DNA of 64,000 nt from Bacteroidales bacterium (GTDB taxonomy: Bacteria; Bacteroidota; Bacteroidia; Bacteroidales; UBA932). This document shows positions 35,470-44,572 of this stretch, piece after piece. Under the pieces are notes generated by a model. That model saw only the letters and a list, made by a program, of their open reading frames with translations, did no database searches and was not told the origin of the DNA. The stretch spans positions 1 through 64,000 of the forward strand of contig JALCMP010000006.1 in the NCBI GenBank assembly GCA_022648545.1, read 5' to 3'. Made by a program: the position numbers and the translations under genes. Within the stretch, counting starts at the first letter, position 1. Each line of letters opens with the position of its first letter.

Positions 35470-37952
35470 GAGAGTTCTACCCCGAAATTGAGAGCGAAGT
35501 TGTCACCTTTGGAATTATCTTCCTTTCTGTGTGTGAGCCTCCAAGTTGCACCTACCCTGAATAATTTGAAAATATTGGTTATACCCAAACCTGTTTCTAC
35601 GTAAGGCTTCCTTACGGAAGACATTCCTTCCGGAAACTTTAGTATTGCCGTTGTATTTGCAAGGCTTCCGTTGTTTTTATTATTCAAAGTTCCGTATACC
35701 CCCTTGAGAACGAATGCACTTCTCCATTTCAATCTCTTTAAAAAAGGGATCTTTCCTAATAAGAATCCCTTGAAGTTATGTTCGTAAAACATAGAAATCC
35801 AGGTATCGGATGCGAATTCATAATAATCCATACAGGAAAAAGCCATGGGATCATATACATAGGTTCCGTTGCCCTCATGCAGTTTCAACAGTGGATAAGG
35901 AACTTTACCGAATATTTTCCCACTGTTGATTATAATATGCGATGTGCCTATTGGAGGAATTTGCAGATCGTATATTAATCCTCCTTCTACCCTGTAGTAT
36001 TCATAATCATTGGAATAGATCCCTTTTATTCCGGCCGATGCATTAAAAGTTAATATCGGATAGCTTGTGGTAAGATAGGTGCGGTCGAAAATTCCGCGGT
36101 TTACCATCTCGTTCCATGAGAATCTCATTCCTAGACCAATCTCTTCGCTGTTTACGTTTCCGAAGCCCGAAGTTCCGTCGGGAGACTCTAATTTAACATA
36201 TTTGGAAGGAAAGATACATCTGCTCAGCAACGTGACGGATGAATTTACTCCGTCCTTTAGTTCCTGCTCAAAAGTAATCTCCGCCCTGTTTACAAGACTA
36301 AGCTTCTGTCCACCCCTCGAAAGTATAGAAGAGAGGATATTGCTTTCGGTAAGGGCATTCACGCCCCTTCCGAGTTGAACTGCATCATGTGATACTTTTG
36401 CCGTTATTTTGGAGAAAGGCTGTCTGTCGAAAACGTATTCAGCTGAAGCTCCTCCCTTAAAATCCTTGTCCTTGGTTCCGTATGCGCCGTAAGCCCCCAG
36501 TCTTATCTTTTTGTTTACAACTTCGGTGGTTCTGGCTCCGAACTGGAATCGCATGCCCTCCAGATTGTTGAAGCTGAATAACTTGTAATAAGGGCCGAAA
36601 CTCAGGTATTTTGTATCGTAATATCCTCCCAATATTGTATTGACTATAGTATAAATATCATGATACAGCGGAACGTTCTTTATGGAGTCTACCATCGAAT
36701 AAATGCCCTTCTCTCTTGAACTTAGCTTATACGGTCTGGATTTTTGCCAGTATGATTCGTTGTTGTTCAGGACATTTTCGTTTATAACAACATTATTTTT
36801 CTCTTTTTCCACAGATTCGGGAATAGGACGGCCGATGTTAAAATTGCTGTAATTTACCGTCCTGTGTCCGAGGAACGAATAAATTTTCGACGAATCCTTG
36901 TTGGTTATGGAAAAATCCGCATACAATTTGTCCATTGAAGGGAACCAGAGGGTATCGTTTACATACTCGCTTTGAGTATCTATTACAAGATCCTTTATCC
37001 AGTTTACGTTAACACCCTTGGCCATTCTCACATGTGCGGAGGTTATTGCACAGGAAAGGGAATCCAAATTTATTTCTCCGTCCAGAACCGGGGTGGAGAA
37101 ACCCTTGGGATGAAATCTTATCTTGTAGTTTTTCCTGCCTTTTATATTAAGGCTGTCTACAATATAATAATTGTAAAACATAAAGCCGTGTTCATTAAGC
37201 GGCGAAGCAAGCTGAACGTTAAAAATATTTATGTAATTATCATACAGGTTGACTTTTGCATGTAGATGTCCCGTAAACTGGGCCAGGGAATAATCTTCGT
37301 TTACCCCGGATATTCTGCTCGCCTCTATTATTTCCCTGGACAGTGCGGGATTGGATCTGTGGTAGAATTTTGCATTGGATTCAGTTATCATTATAGGAAG
37401 ATAAGCCTTTCCCGACACGACCGAAGTGTCCATGTTATTGAATACGAATCCGAAATTCTTTTGTAATTTCTTATTATTGAAATATGGCTTGACATTCATT
37501 ATGTCAAGCTCCATTTTAGTATATATATTACAATCGTACAAATCGTATTTGTAGGGGTTGTTGGAATCTTTTTTGTCGGTTATGCGTTTGAACAACGCCC
37601 TAATCTTGCGGTCGTCCGGTTTTACGGTAATTGAAGAAAGATTTTCAACATCAGGAGAAAGAGCAATATTTATTTCATTATAGGCGTTTAGTCTAACCTT
37701 TACGGTCTGGGTCTTATATCCCAGCATGGATATGGTAATTTCCGGCTTTACTTTTTCTCGCGTTTCTATTTTGTAAATTCCGTCGAAGTCCGAACTTACC
37801 CCTATTGTGCTGCCCGTGAAATATATGCCGGCGAACGGAAGCGGATCACCTGTCGAGTTGTCGGTTATTTTACCTTTTATTCTGGTGCTTTGAGCATATG
37901 TTCCCGTAGATGCAAAGAGCAGTAATATTATGTAACATATAAGCTTTCTCAT
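35463..37952 (-). CDS. DUF5686 / carboxypeptidase-like regulatory domain outer-membrane protein
   Basis: An 829-residue secreted protein with a signal peptide ending near TYAQS. Residues about 23-95 form a carboxypeptidase-regulatory-like beta-sandwich (ITDNSTGDPLPFAGIYFTGS, SDFDGIYKIET), the rest is the large DUF5686 region with alternating hydrophobic strands and a barrel-like C-terminus ending in FALNFGVELSF, a terminal phenylalanine typical for BAM substrates. Members are common in Bacteroidota; their function is unknown. The gene is single, convergent with the adhesin-like gene and followed by a possible terminator within tandem repeats. Confidence 0.85.
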   Translation of the reverse strand: MRKLICYIILLLFASTGTYAQSTRIKGKITDNSTGDPLPFAGIYFTGSTIGVSSDFDGIYKIETREKVKPEITISMLGYKTQTVKVRLNAYNEINIALSPDVENLSSITVKPDDRKIRALFKRITDKKDSNNPYKYDLYDCNIYTKMELDIMNVKPYFNNKKLQKNFGFVFNNMDTSVVSGKAYLPIMITESNAKFYHRSNPALSREIIEASRISGVNEDYSLAQFTGHLHAKVNLYDNYINIFNVQLASPLNEHGFMFYNYYIVDSLNIKGRKNYKIRFHPKGFSTPVLDGEINLDSLSCAITSAHVRMAKGVNVNWIKDLVIDTQSEYVNDTLWFPSMDKLYADFSITNKDSSKIYSFLGHRTVNYSNFNIGRPIPESVEKEKNNVVINENVLNNNESYWQKSRPYKLSSREKGIYSMVDSIKNVPLYHDIYTIVNTILGGYYDTKYLSFGPYYKLFSFNNLEGMRFQFGARTTEVVNKKIRLGAYGAYGTKDKDFKGGASAEYVFDRQPFSKITAKVSHDAVQLGRGVNALTESNILSSILSRGGQKLSLVNRAEITFEQELKDGVNSSVTLLSRCIFPSKYVKLESPDGTSGFGNVNSEEIGLGMRFSWNEMVNRGIFDRTYLTTSYPILTFNASAGIKGIYSNDYEYYRVEGGLIYDLQIPPIGTSHIIINSGKIFGKVPYPLLKLHEGNGTYVYDPMAFSCMDYYEFASDTWISMFYEHNFKGFLLGKIPFLKRLKWRSAFVLKGVYGTLNNKNNGSLANTTAILKFPEGMSSVRKPYVETGLGITNIFKLFRVGATWRLTHRKEDNSKGDNFALNFGVELSF

Positions 37953-37999
37953 ATATCATATGATAAGTATTTCGCAAAATAACAATAATAATACCGAAT

Positions 38000-38878
38000 T
38001 TATTTTTTTCCGGATAATATAACTAGGTTAACGGCAAAAATGATTAGAAATATGCCAGTGAATTGAATTTTAGTAATTACCTCGTTAAAAAACAGCGTAC
38101 CTGCCAAAAGTGCGCACAGGGGTTCCATACATCCCAAAATGGAAGTTATCGTGGGACCGGCAATTTTTATGGCATAAACGAGAGCGATATCGGAAACAAG
38201 AGTAGGCAGGAGCGCAAGCAATAAAATAAATATCCAGTTTGCAGAACTTCCCGCAGGAGAAAAATTCAGGCCGTCTTCAACGAGCAGATTAATAAAGAAC
38301 AAAGCTCCCGAAAGGGCCAGCACGTAAAAGGTTATTACCGTTCCGTTTGTCTTCTTTAATGCAGGCAGTTTGTTGACGCCTACAATATAAACTGCATACG
38401 TTATTACGGTAGTTCCGACAAAGAACAACCCCGTATGATTGATGGCTTTTCCTCCGCATGCTCCGCTAAGCATATAAACACCTGCAACAGACAGCAGCAC
38501 CGCGACGGCAGTATGCCATCTTAATTTATCCCTGAAGAAAAGCGTCATTGCAATGGTAACCGCTATCGGATATGAAAAATGTATTGTTGTGGCAATTCCG
38601 CCGGGAATGTAATCGTAGGAGCGCAGGAGAAACAGTGACGTAACCGCATAAAAGAAAGAAAGCAAAAGAAGATCTGCGAATTCGCGCCGCTTTATGGAAA
38701 AGCTTATTCTTCTTATTTTCATATATATGGCCAGAGCCATGGTGGCGATTGCAAACCTGTAAAGACAAATTGAATCGGGTTTCATTCCTTCGTCGAGCAG
38801 AGGAATTGAAAAAGAAGGTATAAGTCCGAATGTCGCCGAAGAGACTATTGCCAGAACTATTCCATCATATTTTCTCAT
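38000..38878 (-). CDS. EamA-family (DMT superfamily) transporter
   Basis: A 292-residue inner-membrane protein with about ten membrane helices in two EamA repeats; the second half ends with the family phrase GCMEPLCALLAGTLFFNEVIT. Such proteins export amino acids, nucleosides or other small metabolites, but the substrate cannot be predicted. The first repeat contains YRFAIATMALAIYMK. The gene is divergent from perR, and a -7 box (TACTTTTG) lies only eight bases before its ATG, implying a very short or no leader. Confidence 0.88.
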   Translation of the reverse strand: MRKYDGIVLAIVSSATFGLIPSFSIPLLDEGMKPDSICLYRFAIATMALAIYMKIRRISFSIKRREFADLLLLSFFYAVTSLFLLRSYDYIPGGIATTIHFSYPIAVTIAMTLFFRDKLRWHTAVAVLLSVAGVYMLSGACGGKAINHTGLFFVGTTVITYAVYIVGVNKLPALKKTNGTVITFYVLALSGALFFINLLVEDGLNFSPAGSSANWIFILLLALLPTLVSDIALVYAIKIAGPTITSILGCMEPLCALLAGTLFFNEVITKIQFTGIFLIIFAVNLVILSGKK

Positions 38879-38886
38879 TGCGGCTG

Positions 38887-38894
38887 CAAAAGTA
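38887..38894 (-). promoter_or_regulatory. Candidate -7 box of the EamA gene, eight bases before its ATG
   Basis: Reverse-strand TACTTTTG. If used, the transcript would start at or next to the start codon. Confidence 0.4.
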
Positions 38895-38907
38895 AAAATA
38901 AAATTGA

Positions 38908-38927
38908 TTATAATTCTAAAATAGAAT
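38908..38927. promoter_or_regulatory. Possible PerR/Fur-type operator upstream of perR
   Basis: TTATAAT (38908-38914) runs into the perfect palindrome ATTCTA-AAA-TAGAAT (38913-38927), just upstream of the perR promoter. Another half-site, ATTATAA, lies between the -33 and -7 boxes (38948-38954). These resemble PerR box halves and suggest autoregulation. Confidence 0.4.
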
Positions 38928-38941
38928 GATTAAAAATAAAT

Positions 38942-38972
38942 TTTGCTATTATAACAGGAATCTTTAAATTTG
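38942..38972 (+). promoter_or_regulatory. Promoter of the perR operon
   Basis: TTTG (38942-38945), exactly 19 bases, then TAAATTTG (38965-38972): a consensus Bacteroidota promoter, 16 bases before the perR ATG. Confidence 0.75.
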
Positions 38973-38988
38973 CAATTATTTTGCACTC

Positions 38989-39429
38989 ATGGAAGAAATT
39001 AAAACTAAAATCCACGAATGTGGTTTAAAGGCCACCCAGCAGAGGATCGCCATATATAAGACGATGCAGAAGCTGGGGCATGCTTCTGCCGAAAACGTGG
39101 TCGATAATTTAAAAAGGAAATATCCGTCGATTACGTTCGCAACCATATACAATGTATTGGAATCATTTGTAAATTGCGGTCTGTTGGTAAGACGCTGCAG
39201 CCGCAACAATAAAATGTATTTCGACGTAAATACGTATGATCATGCGCATCTTTACAACATGTGCGATAATACATACGAAGATTATAACGATCCGGAACTT
39301 TTTAAAAAAATAAAAGCTTATCTCCAATCCATGGATTTAGGTGATTTTGATCTTAATAGCGTTGAACTATTGCTGATAGGAACTAAAAAGAAAGATGGCG
39401 ACATTGTAAATAAAAAATTAAAGAAATAA
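38989..39429 (+). CDS. perR: Fur-family regulator, PerR-like
   Basis: A 146-residue metal-dependent repressor. The N-terminal winged helix is clear ([36 protein letters not shown]). The dimerisation part carries the regulatory metal ligands in [13 protein letters not shown]. The usual structural-zinc CxxC pairs are missing: only one cysteine remains at the first site (MCDN) and none at the C-terminus. Rubrerythrin follows seven bases later and thioredoxin reductase next, a peroxide-defence set, which supports a PerR rather than an iron-uptake role. A palindrome upstream of its promoter suggests self-control. Confidence 0.85.
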   Translation: MEEIKTKIHECGLKATQQRIAIYKTMQKLGHASAENVVDNLKRKYPSITFATIYNVLESFVNCGLLVRRCSRNNKMYFDVNTYDHAHLYNMCDNTYEDYNDPELFKKIKAYLQSMDLGDFDLNSVELLLIGTKKKDGDIVNKKLKK

Positions 39430-39436
39430 TAACGTT

Positions 39437-40012
39437 ATGAAAAGTTTACAGGGAACGGAAACCGAAAAGAATTTGTTATTATCATTTGCCGGCGAGTCTC
39501 AGGCAAGAACGAGATATGATTTTTTTGCAAGTGTGGCGAAAAAAGAAGGATATGAACAAATTGCCGGGATCTTCAATGAGACGGCAAATCAGGAGAAGGA
39601 ACATGCAAAGGTATTTTTCAAATATCTCGAAGGCGGCGATGTGAAAATTTGCGGATCATTTCCTGCAGGCGTCATCGGAAGTACCGGTGAAAATCTTATG
39701 GCTGCCGCCGCAGGAGAAAATAGTGAATGGACCGATCTCTACCCGTCCAGGGCTGATGTTGCCGAAAAAGAGGGTTTTGGTGAGATTGCGGCTTCCTTTA
39801 GGGCTATAGCAAAGGTTGAAGAAGAACATGAAAAGAGATACCGCGCTCTTCTTAAAAGGGTGAAGGACGGTACGATATTCGAGAGGGAAGAAGTAATAGC
39901 ATGGCAGTGCAGAAATTGCGGCTATGTTTATATTGGCAGGAAAGCTCCCGTAAAATGCCCTGCATGTAAACATCCGCAGGCATATTTCGAAAGAATGAAA
40001 GTAATAGACTAA
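39437..40012 (+). CDS. rbr: Rubrerythrin
   Basis: Non-haem diiron peroxidase that reduces hydrogen peroxide in anaerobes. The 191-residue protein has a ferritin-like four-helix domain ([28 protein letters not shown], and [26 protein letters not shown] with the ExxH ligands) and a C-terminal rubredoxin-type iron site with two CxxC pairs ([21 protein letters not shown]). All ligands are present. It lies between perR and trxB in one operon, so expression should respond to peroxide through the upstream regulator. Confidence 0.97.
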   Translation: MKSLQGTETEKNLLLSFAGESQARTRYDFFASVAKKEGYEQIAGIFNETANQEKEHAKVFFKYLEGGDVKICGSFPAGVIGSTGENLMAAAAGENSEWTDLYPSRADVAEKEGFGEIAASFRAIAKVEEEHEKRYRALLKRVKDGTIFEREEVIAWQCRNCGYVYIGRKAPVKCPACKHPQAYFERMKVID

Positions 40013-40025
40013 CAGGTTTTTTTAT

Positions 40026-40033
40026 TATTTTTG
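40026..40033 (+). promoter_or_regulatory. Candidate internal -7 box seven bases before trxB
   Basis: TATTTTTG fits TAnnTTTG and would start transcription at about the trxB ATG. No -33 element is apparent. Confidence 0.3.
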
Positions 40034-40040
40034 CACCGAT

Positions 40041-40979
40041 ATGTCAGAAGAATCGGAGAGAATAAAGTGTCTTATAATAGGAAGCGGTCCTGCAGGGTAT
40101 ACTGCCGCTGTTTATGCATCGAGAGCGAACCTTTCGCCGGTGCTTTACTCCGGAATACAGCCCGGAGGACAGTTGACGATGACTACGCAGGTAGATAACT
40201 TTCCCGGATTTCCCGAAGGAGTTGAGGGTATGAATCTCATGGAAAACATGAAGAAACAGGCCGAAAGACTGGGGACGGATATCAGGGACGGTCTTGTTAC
40301 AAAAGCGGACCTTTCCCAAAGACCTTTCAGGATAGAAATAGATAAGGAAAAAAATTTGCTGGCCGATGCTCTTATAATAAGTACCGGATCATCGGCGAGA
40401 TATCTGGGTCTGGAGAGCGAAAAGAAATTCAGGGGCCAGGGAGTATCTGCATGTGCAACATGCGATGGCTTTTTTTACAGAAACCGTGATGTTGCCGTGG
40501 TTGGCGGCGGCGATACTGCTTGCGGCGATGCCCTTTATCTTGCGAATATATGCAGAAAAGTATATCTTGTCGTAAGAAGGGATGTGCTGAGAGCTTCCGC
40601 AGCAGTGCGCAAACAGGTGCTTGGGAACGATAAGATTGAAATATTGTGGAACAGCAATGTTAAGGAAATTCTTGGAGATGCTTCAGGAGTTACAGGAGCC
40701 ACGATTTACAATAATAAGAAAAATACATCGGGGAATATTAATATTTTCGGAATATTCATAGCTATAGGACACCATCCTAATTCGGAAGTATTCGCCCCGT
40801 ATCTTCATACCAATGAAGAAGGATATATAATAACCGATCCCGGATCGCAGGCGACTAACGTCCCGGGTGTATTTGCAGCAGGAGATGTGCAGGATCCGTC
40901 TTACAGGCAGGCTATAGTTGCCGCCGGTTCCGGTTGTATGGCTGCTATGGATGCGGAAAAATTTTTAAGGGGAAATTAA
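40041..40979 (+). CDS. trxB: Thioredoxin-disulfide reductase
   Basis: Transfers electrons from NADPH through FAD to thioredoxin. The 312-residue sequence has the FAD motif GSGPAGYTAAVYASRANL, the redox-active CATC disulfide (followed by DGFFYRNRDVAVVGGGDTA, which leads into the NADPH motif) and the C-terminal FAD-binding GVFAAGDVQD. Length is typical for the low-molecular-weight enzyme. In the operon it follows rubrerythrin by 28 bases and precedes bamD by 4, linking thiol and peroxide defence with outer-membrane assembly genes, although the latter may use other promoters. Confidence 0.96.
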   Translation: MSEESERIKCLIIGSGPAGYTAAVYASRANLSPVLYSGIQPGGQLTMTTQVDNFPGFPEGVEGMNLMENMKKQAERLGTDIRDGLVTKADLSQRPFRIEIDKEKNLLADALIISTGSSARYLGLESEKKFRGQGVSACATCDGFFYRNRDVAVVGGGDTACGDALYLANICRKVYLVVRRDVLRASAAVRKQVLGNDKIEILWNSNVKEILGDASGVTGATIYNNKKNTSGNINIFGIFIAIGHHPNSEVFAPYLHTNEEGYIITDPGSQATNVPGVFAAGDVQDPSYRQAIVAAGSGCMAAMDAEKFLRGN

Positions 40980-40983
40980 TTTT

Positions 40984-41784
40984 ATGCGAATTAGAAAATT
41001 CCTGTTATTGATCATTTGCAGCTCTACCGTAGCTGTATCATGTGCCAGTTACTATGAACAGTTGCTGGCGGGTAATGATGTGGATGCCAAGTATAAGGCT
41101 GCTTTCGGTTATTTCAATAAATCGAAATACATAAAATCCGCAAAACTTTTCGAAAACCTGCTTCTTGCGGTTCAGGGGACTGCGCAGGAAGATACGGTAC
41201 AATACTATATGGCGCTGAGCAATTACAGATACGGCGATTATCAAACGGCGGAGCAGGGTTTTGAAAAATTTATAGAAGTATTTCCGCGAAGCCCTTTTAC
41301 TGAAGAAGCCAAGTATCTTAGGATAAAGTGTCTGTACGATGCAACATACAGGTATGAGCTGGATCAGACGCCAACCAAAAAGGCCATGGCCATAATAAAC
41401 CAGTTCATGAACGAGAACCCTGGAAGCGAATATTACCCTATATGCAAAACCATGCTTGGGGAACTTCAGGAGAGACTCGACAAAAAGAATTATGAAGCGG
41501 CGAGATTATACTACAACATGGAAGACTACAAGGCCGCGCATTATGCTTTGAAGAACGTGTTGAAAGAAAACGCAGATAATGCATACAGGGAAGACGTTCT
41601 TTATTATACTGCGCTGGCATCTTATAAATATGCTGCCAATTCCATACCTTCCAAACAAAAAGAAAGATTCATGTCATTTATTGACGATTATTATAATTAC
41701 ATTGGCGAATACTCGAACACAAACGAGAGAAAAGCGCTAGATAATCTTTATGAAAGAGCTCAAAAATATACCAAGAAGAATTAA
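40984..41784 (+). CDS. bamD: Outer-membrane assembly lipoprotein BamD
   Basis: Component of the BAM complex that inserts beta-barrel proteins. A 266-residue lipoprotein with lipobox cysteine at about residue 20 (VAVSCASYY). The body consists of TPR-like helical repeats (YKAAFGYFNKSKYIKSAKLFENLL, ALSNYRYGDYQTAEQGFEKFIEVFPRSPFTEEA), matching the BamD/YfiO fold. In Bacteroidota bamD is usually followed by the omega-subunit gene, as here. It would work with the BamA encoded at 53.3 kb. Confidence 0.92.
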   Translation: MRIRKFLLLIICSSTVAVSCASYYEQLLAGNDVDAKYKAAFGYFNKSKYIKSAKLFENLLLAVQGTAQEDTVQYYMALSNYRYGDYQTAEQGFEKFIEVFPRSPFTEEAKYLRIKCLYDATYRYELDQTPTKKAMAIINQFMNENPGSEYYPICKTMLGELQERLDKKNYEAARLYYNMEDYKAAHYALKNVLKENADNAYREDVLYYTALASYKYAANSIPSKQKERFMSFIDDYYNYIGEYSNTNERKALDNLYERAQKYTKKN

Positions 41785-41799
41785 GAAATAAAAAATAAG

Positions 41800-42123
41800 A
41801 TGGAAGAGAAAAAATACAAGGTTCCGAACAATACTATTACCAGAGATATGGTTAATATAGCAAAGCCTACGGGCAATGTGTATGAATCCGTTATGATAAT
41901 AGCAAAGAGATCCAATCAGATTGCTGCAAATGTAAAGCAGGAATTAAGTGCCAAGTTGGAAGAATTTACTTCCTCGGCCAACGACAATCTTCTTGAAGAA
42001 GTAACCGAAAACAGGGAGCAGATAGAAATCTCCCGTTATTATGAAAAACTCCCCAAACCTACGCTGGTTGCCATTACCGAATTTCTTAACGGCGACATTT
42101 ATTATCGTAAGATGGAAAAATAA
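41800..42123 (+). CDS. rpoZ: DNA-directed RNA polymerase subunit omega, Bacteroidota type
   Basis: A 107-residue small subunit that aids assembly of beta-prime into RNA polymerase. The sequence has the Rpb6/omega-like core (RDMVNIAKPTGNVYESVMIIAKRSNQIA) and the Bacteroidota-specific C-terminal part (KPTLVAITEFLNGDIYYRK). Position directly after bamD is the standard one in the phylum. Its stop is immediately followed by the recN start, whereas many relatives have coaBC and a DUF4835 gene in between. Confidence 0.88.
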   Translation: MEEKKYKVPNNTITRDMVNIAKPTGNVYESVMIIAKRSNQIAANVKQELSAKLEEFTSSANDNLLEEVTENREQIEISRYYEKLPKPTLVAITEFLNGDIYYRKMEK

Positions 42124-43743
42124 ATGCTGAAAAAGCTGATAGTCCGAAACTATGCTTTAATAGATGATATTACTATCGAATTGCCGGAGGGGCTGGTAAT
42201 TATAACAGGAGAAACCGGAGCAGGTAAGTCGATATTGATAGGTGCCCTCTCTTTGCTTTTGGGAGCAAAAGGAGAGGCTTCTTTACTTAAAGATCCTTCT
42301 GAAAATTGTGTGGTGGAAGGGGAATTCGGCGGAGAGCATTCCATATACGTAAGAAGGCTTATATCTCCAAACGGCAGGAGCCGTGCTTTTATAGATGATG
42401 AGCCTGTAACGTTGAACAGACTTTCTGAGTTTACGGGAGAGCTTTTGGATATACATTCCCAGAATAACCAGCTTTTGCTTGCAAAGCAGGGGTACAGATT
42501 GTCCGTTGTAGATTATTTTGCATCTGACGGCGAATTATTATCGGAATATGATGAAGTTTTTGCCAAGCTTTCTTCAAAACGCACCGAGTTAAAAAAGCTG
42601 GCTGAAAAGAACGAAAGGAATCGCAGGGATCTTGAATATGACCGCTACCAATTCGAGAAGCTTTCCGCCGTGGATTTGTCGGCGTCGAAACTCGAAGAGA
42701 TGGAGGAAAGACAAAAAAAACTTGCCAATGCAGAGGATATAAAGCAGGCGGTGGCTTCCTCCTTGTCTTTGCTGAGACCCGGAGGCGAATCATTAACTTC
42801 TAATCTAAAGGAAGTCTCTTCCGTTTTGAAAAAATATGCCCGTTTCGAACAGGAATTCGAAGGGCTTGCCGAAAGACTCGAGTCCTGCCGGATAGAGTGC
42901 AGGGACATAGAAGAAGAATTGGAGCATGTTATGGAGAATATTTCGTTCTCTCCTCAGGAACTTGAAAAGCTCGACGATGATATAGGTGCTGTTTATTCTC
43001 TTTTAAGGAAGTTCGGTACGGATTCGGTTGACGGGTTGATTTCCATGCGTGACTCTCTTAAGGTTAAAATAGACGGTGCCGGAGATAACGAAGAGCATCA
43101 GAATGATTTGCAAAAAGAGATTGCCGTACTGGAAAACAGGCGTAATGAATTGGCGTCGGAACTATCCGGAAAAAGAAAAGCCTGTGCGGGTGAGCTCGGC
43201 AGAAAACTGGAAAAAGAGATAAGGGAACTGAATATGCCGCGTGCCGTTTTTGATATCGAAATAGGAGAAACGAGTGATTTTACCGAATCCGGAAAAGACG
43301 AGGCGAAATTCTTGTTCTCCGCCAACGGAAGGGGCTCGGAGACAGATATTGAAAAAGTTGCCTCCGGAGGCGAATTAAGCAGGGTTATGTTGTGCGTGAA
43401 GGCCCTTATGGCAAAATATACCGGTATGCCTACAATGGTGCTGGATGAAATAGATACCGGAGTATCCGGAAGCGTAGCAGACAGAATGGGACGTCTTATA
43501 GATGAAATGGGGAAAAGCATGCAGATGATAGTTATAACGCATCTGCCTCAGATAGCATCAAAGGGAGCGCATCATTTTCTCGTTTATAAGAATTATGAGA
43601 AAAGCAGTGCCCGAACAGGCATAAAATTGCTGGATAAAGAGGGACGGGTGATGGAAATCGCCCGCATGTTGAGCGGATCGGAATTATCAGATGCTGCAAT
43701 AAATAATGCAAGGGATTTACTTAAAAATAATATAAAGATATGA
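42124..43743 (+). CDS. recN: DNA repair protein RecN
   Basis: An SMC-like ATPase that organises broken DNA ends for recombination. The 539-residue protein has Walker A GETGAGKS near residue 31, the family N-terminal LIVRNYALIDDITIELPEGL, a central coiled coil (about 150-360), the signature SGGELSRVMLCVKAL and Walker B MVLDEIDTGVSGSVADRMG, then the VITHLPQIA segment. Complete and of normal length. The start codon abuts the rpoZ stop and the end overlaps nagB by four bases. Confidence 0.96.
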   Translation: MLKKLIVRNYALIDDITIELPEGLVIITGETGAGKSILIGALSLLLGAKGEASLLKDPSENCVVEGEFGGEHSIYVRRLISPNGRSRAFIDDEPVTLNRLSEFTGELLDIHSQNNQLLLAKQGYRLSVVDYFASDGELLSEYDEVFAKLSSKRTELKKLAEKNERNRRDLEYDRYQFEKLSAVDLSASKLEEMEERQKKLANAEDIKQAVASSLSLLRPGGESLTSNLKEVSSVLKKYARFEQEFEGLAERLESCRIECRDIEEELEHVMENISFSPQELEKLDDDIGAVYSLLRKFGTDSVDGLISMRDSLKVKIDGAGDNEEHQNDLQKEIAVLENRRNELASELSGKRKACAGELGRKLEKEIRELNMPRAVFDIEIGETSDFTESGKDEAKFLFSANGRGSETDIEKVASGGELSRVMLCVKALMAKYTGMPTMVLDEIDTGVSGSVADRMGRLIDEMGKSMQMIVITHLPQIASKGAHHFLVYKNYEKSSARTGIKLLDKEGRVMEIARMLSGSELSDAAINNARDLLKNNIKI

Positions 43744-44549
43744 GGCTTATAGTATTAGATTCGTATTCAATGCTCAGCCACTGGGCTGCTGCATATATTG
43801 TTAAGAGAATTAATGAATTCAAGCCTACTGCCGAAAGACCTTTTGTCATCGGACTTCCTTCGGGCAATACACCTCTTGGTACATACAGGCATCTTATACA
43901 GTATTATGAAAAAGGTAAAGTTTCTTTTAAGAATGTCGTTGTATTTGTAACCGATGAATATTTTGTGTTGCCGGAATCACATCCCGAAAGTCATCATTCG
44001 CTTTTGAACGATCATTTATTCAGGTTCATAGATATTCCCAAGGAAAATATAAATATATTGAACGGCAATGCTTCCGATCCCGAACGCGAATGTGCTGAAT
44101 ATGAGTGTAAAATCAAAGATTACGGTGGGATAGATATTTTTATAGGAGGTGTCGGCACCGACGGCCATTTTGCAGCGAATGAACCCGGTTCGTCGCTAAC
44201 CTCCCGTACCAGGGTTAAATGCTTTACTTCAGACTCCATAATAGAGAATTCCAAATTCTTTGGGAACGATATTAATAAAGTACCCAAGTGTGCTTTAACC
44301 ATGGGAGTAAGTACCATAATGGATTCCAGGGAAATAATAATACTTGCAAATGGGCGTCAGAAGGCCCGTGCATTACATCATGCAATAGAGGGTCCTATAA
44401 GCCAGCTCTGGCCTATAAGTGTAATACAGCTTCATAAACGGGTCATCGTGGTTTGCGACGATATAGCAGTGAGTGATCTCAAGGTGGGAACGGTAAAATA
44501 TTTTAAGGATATTGAAAAAAACAATCCCAACCCGGATATATTGCTCTGA
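43740..44549 (+). CDS. nagB: Glucosamine-6-phosphate deaminase
   Basis: Converts glucosamine 6-phosphate to fructose 6-phosphate and ammonia. The 269-residue protein has the phosphate loop GLPSGNTPLGTYRHL, the catalytic aspartate region VTDEYFVL and the ring-opening histidine segment GVGTDGHFAANEPGSSL, all in their usual places; length equals E. coli NagB (266). It overlaps recN by four bases. NagB-like 6-phosphogluconolactonases share the fold, but the DGH..NEP motif favours the deaminase. Confidence 0.92.
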   Translation: MRLIVLDSYSMLSHWAAAYIVKRINEFKPTAERPFVIGLPSGNTPLGTYRHLIQYYEKGKVSFKNVVVFVTDEYFVLPESHPESHHSLLNDHLFRFIDIPKENINILNGNASDPERECAEYECKIKDYGGIDIFIGGVGTDGHFAANEPGSSLTSRTRVKCFTSDSIIENSKFFGNDINKVPKCALTMGVSTIMDSREIIILANGRQKARALHHAIEGPISQLWPISVIQLHKRVIVVCDDIAVSDLKVGTVKYFKDIEKNNPNPDILL

Positions 44550-44572
44550 TAAATAATAATAAAAACTTTAAA

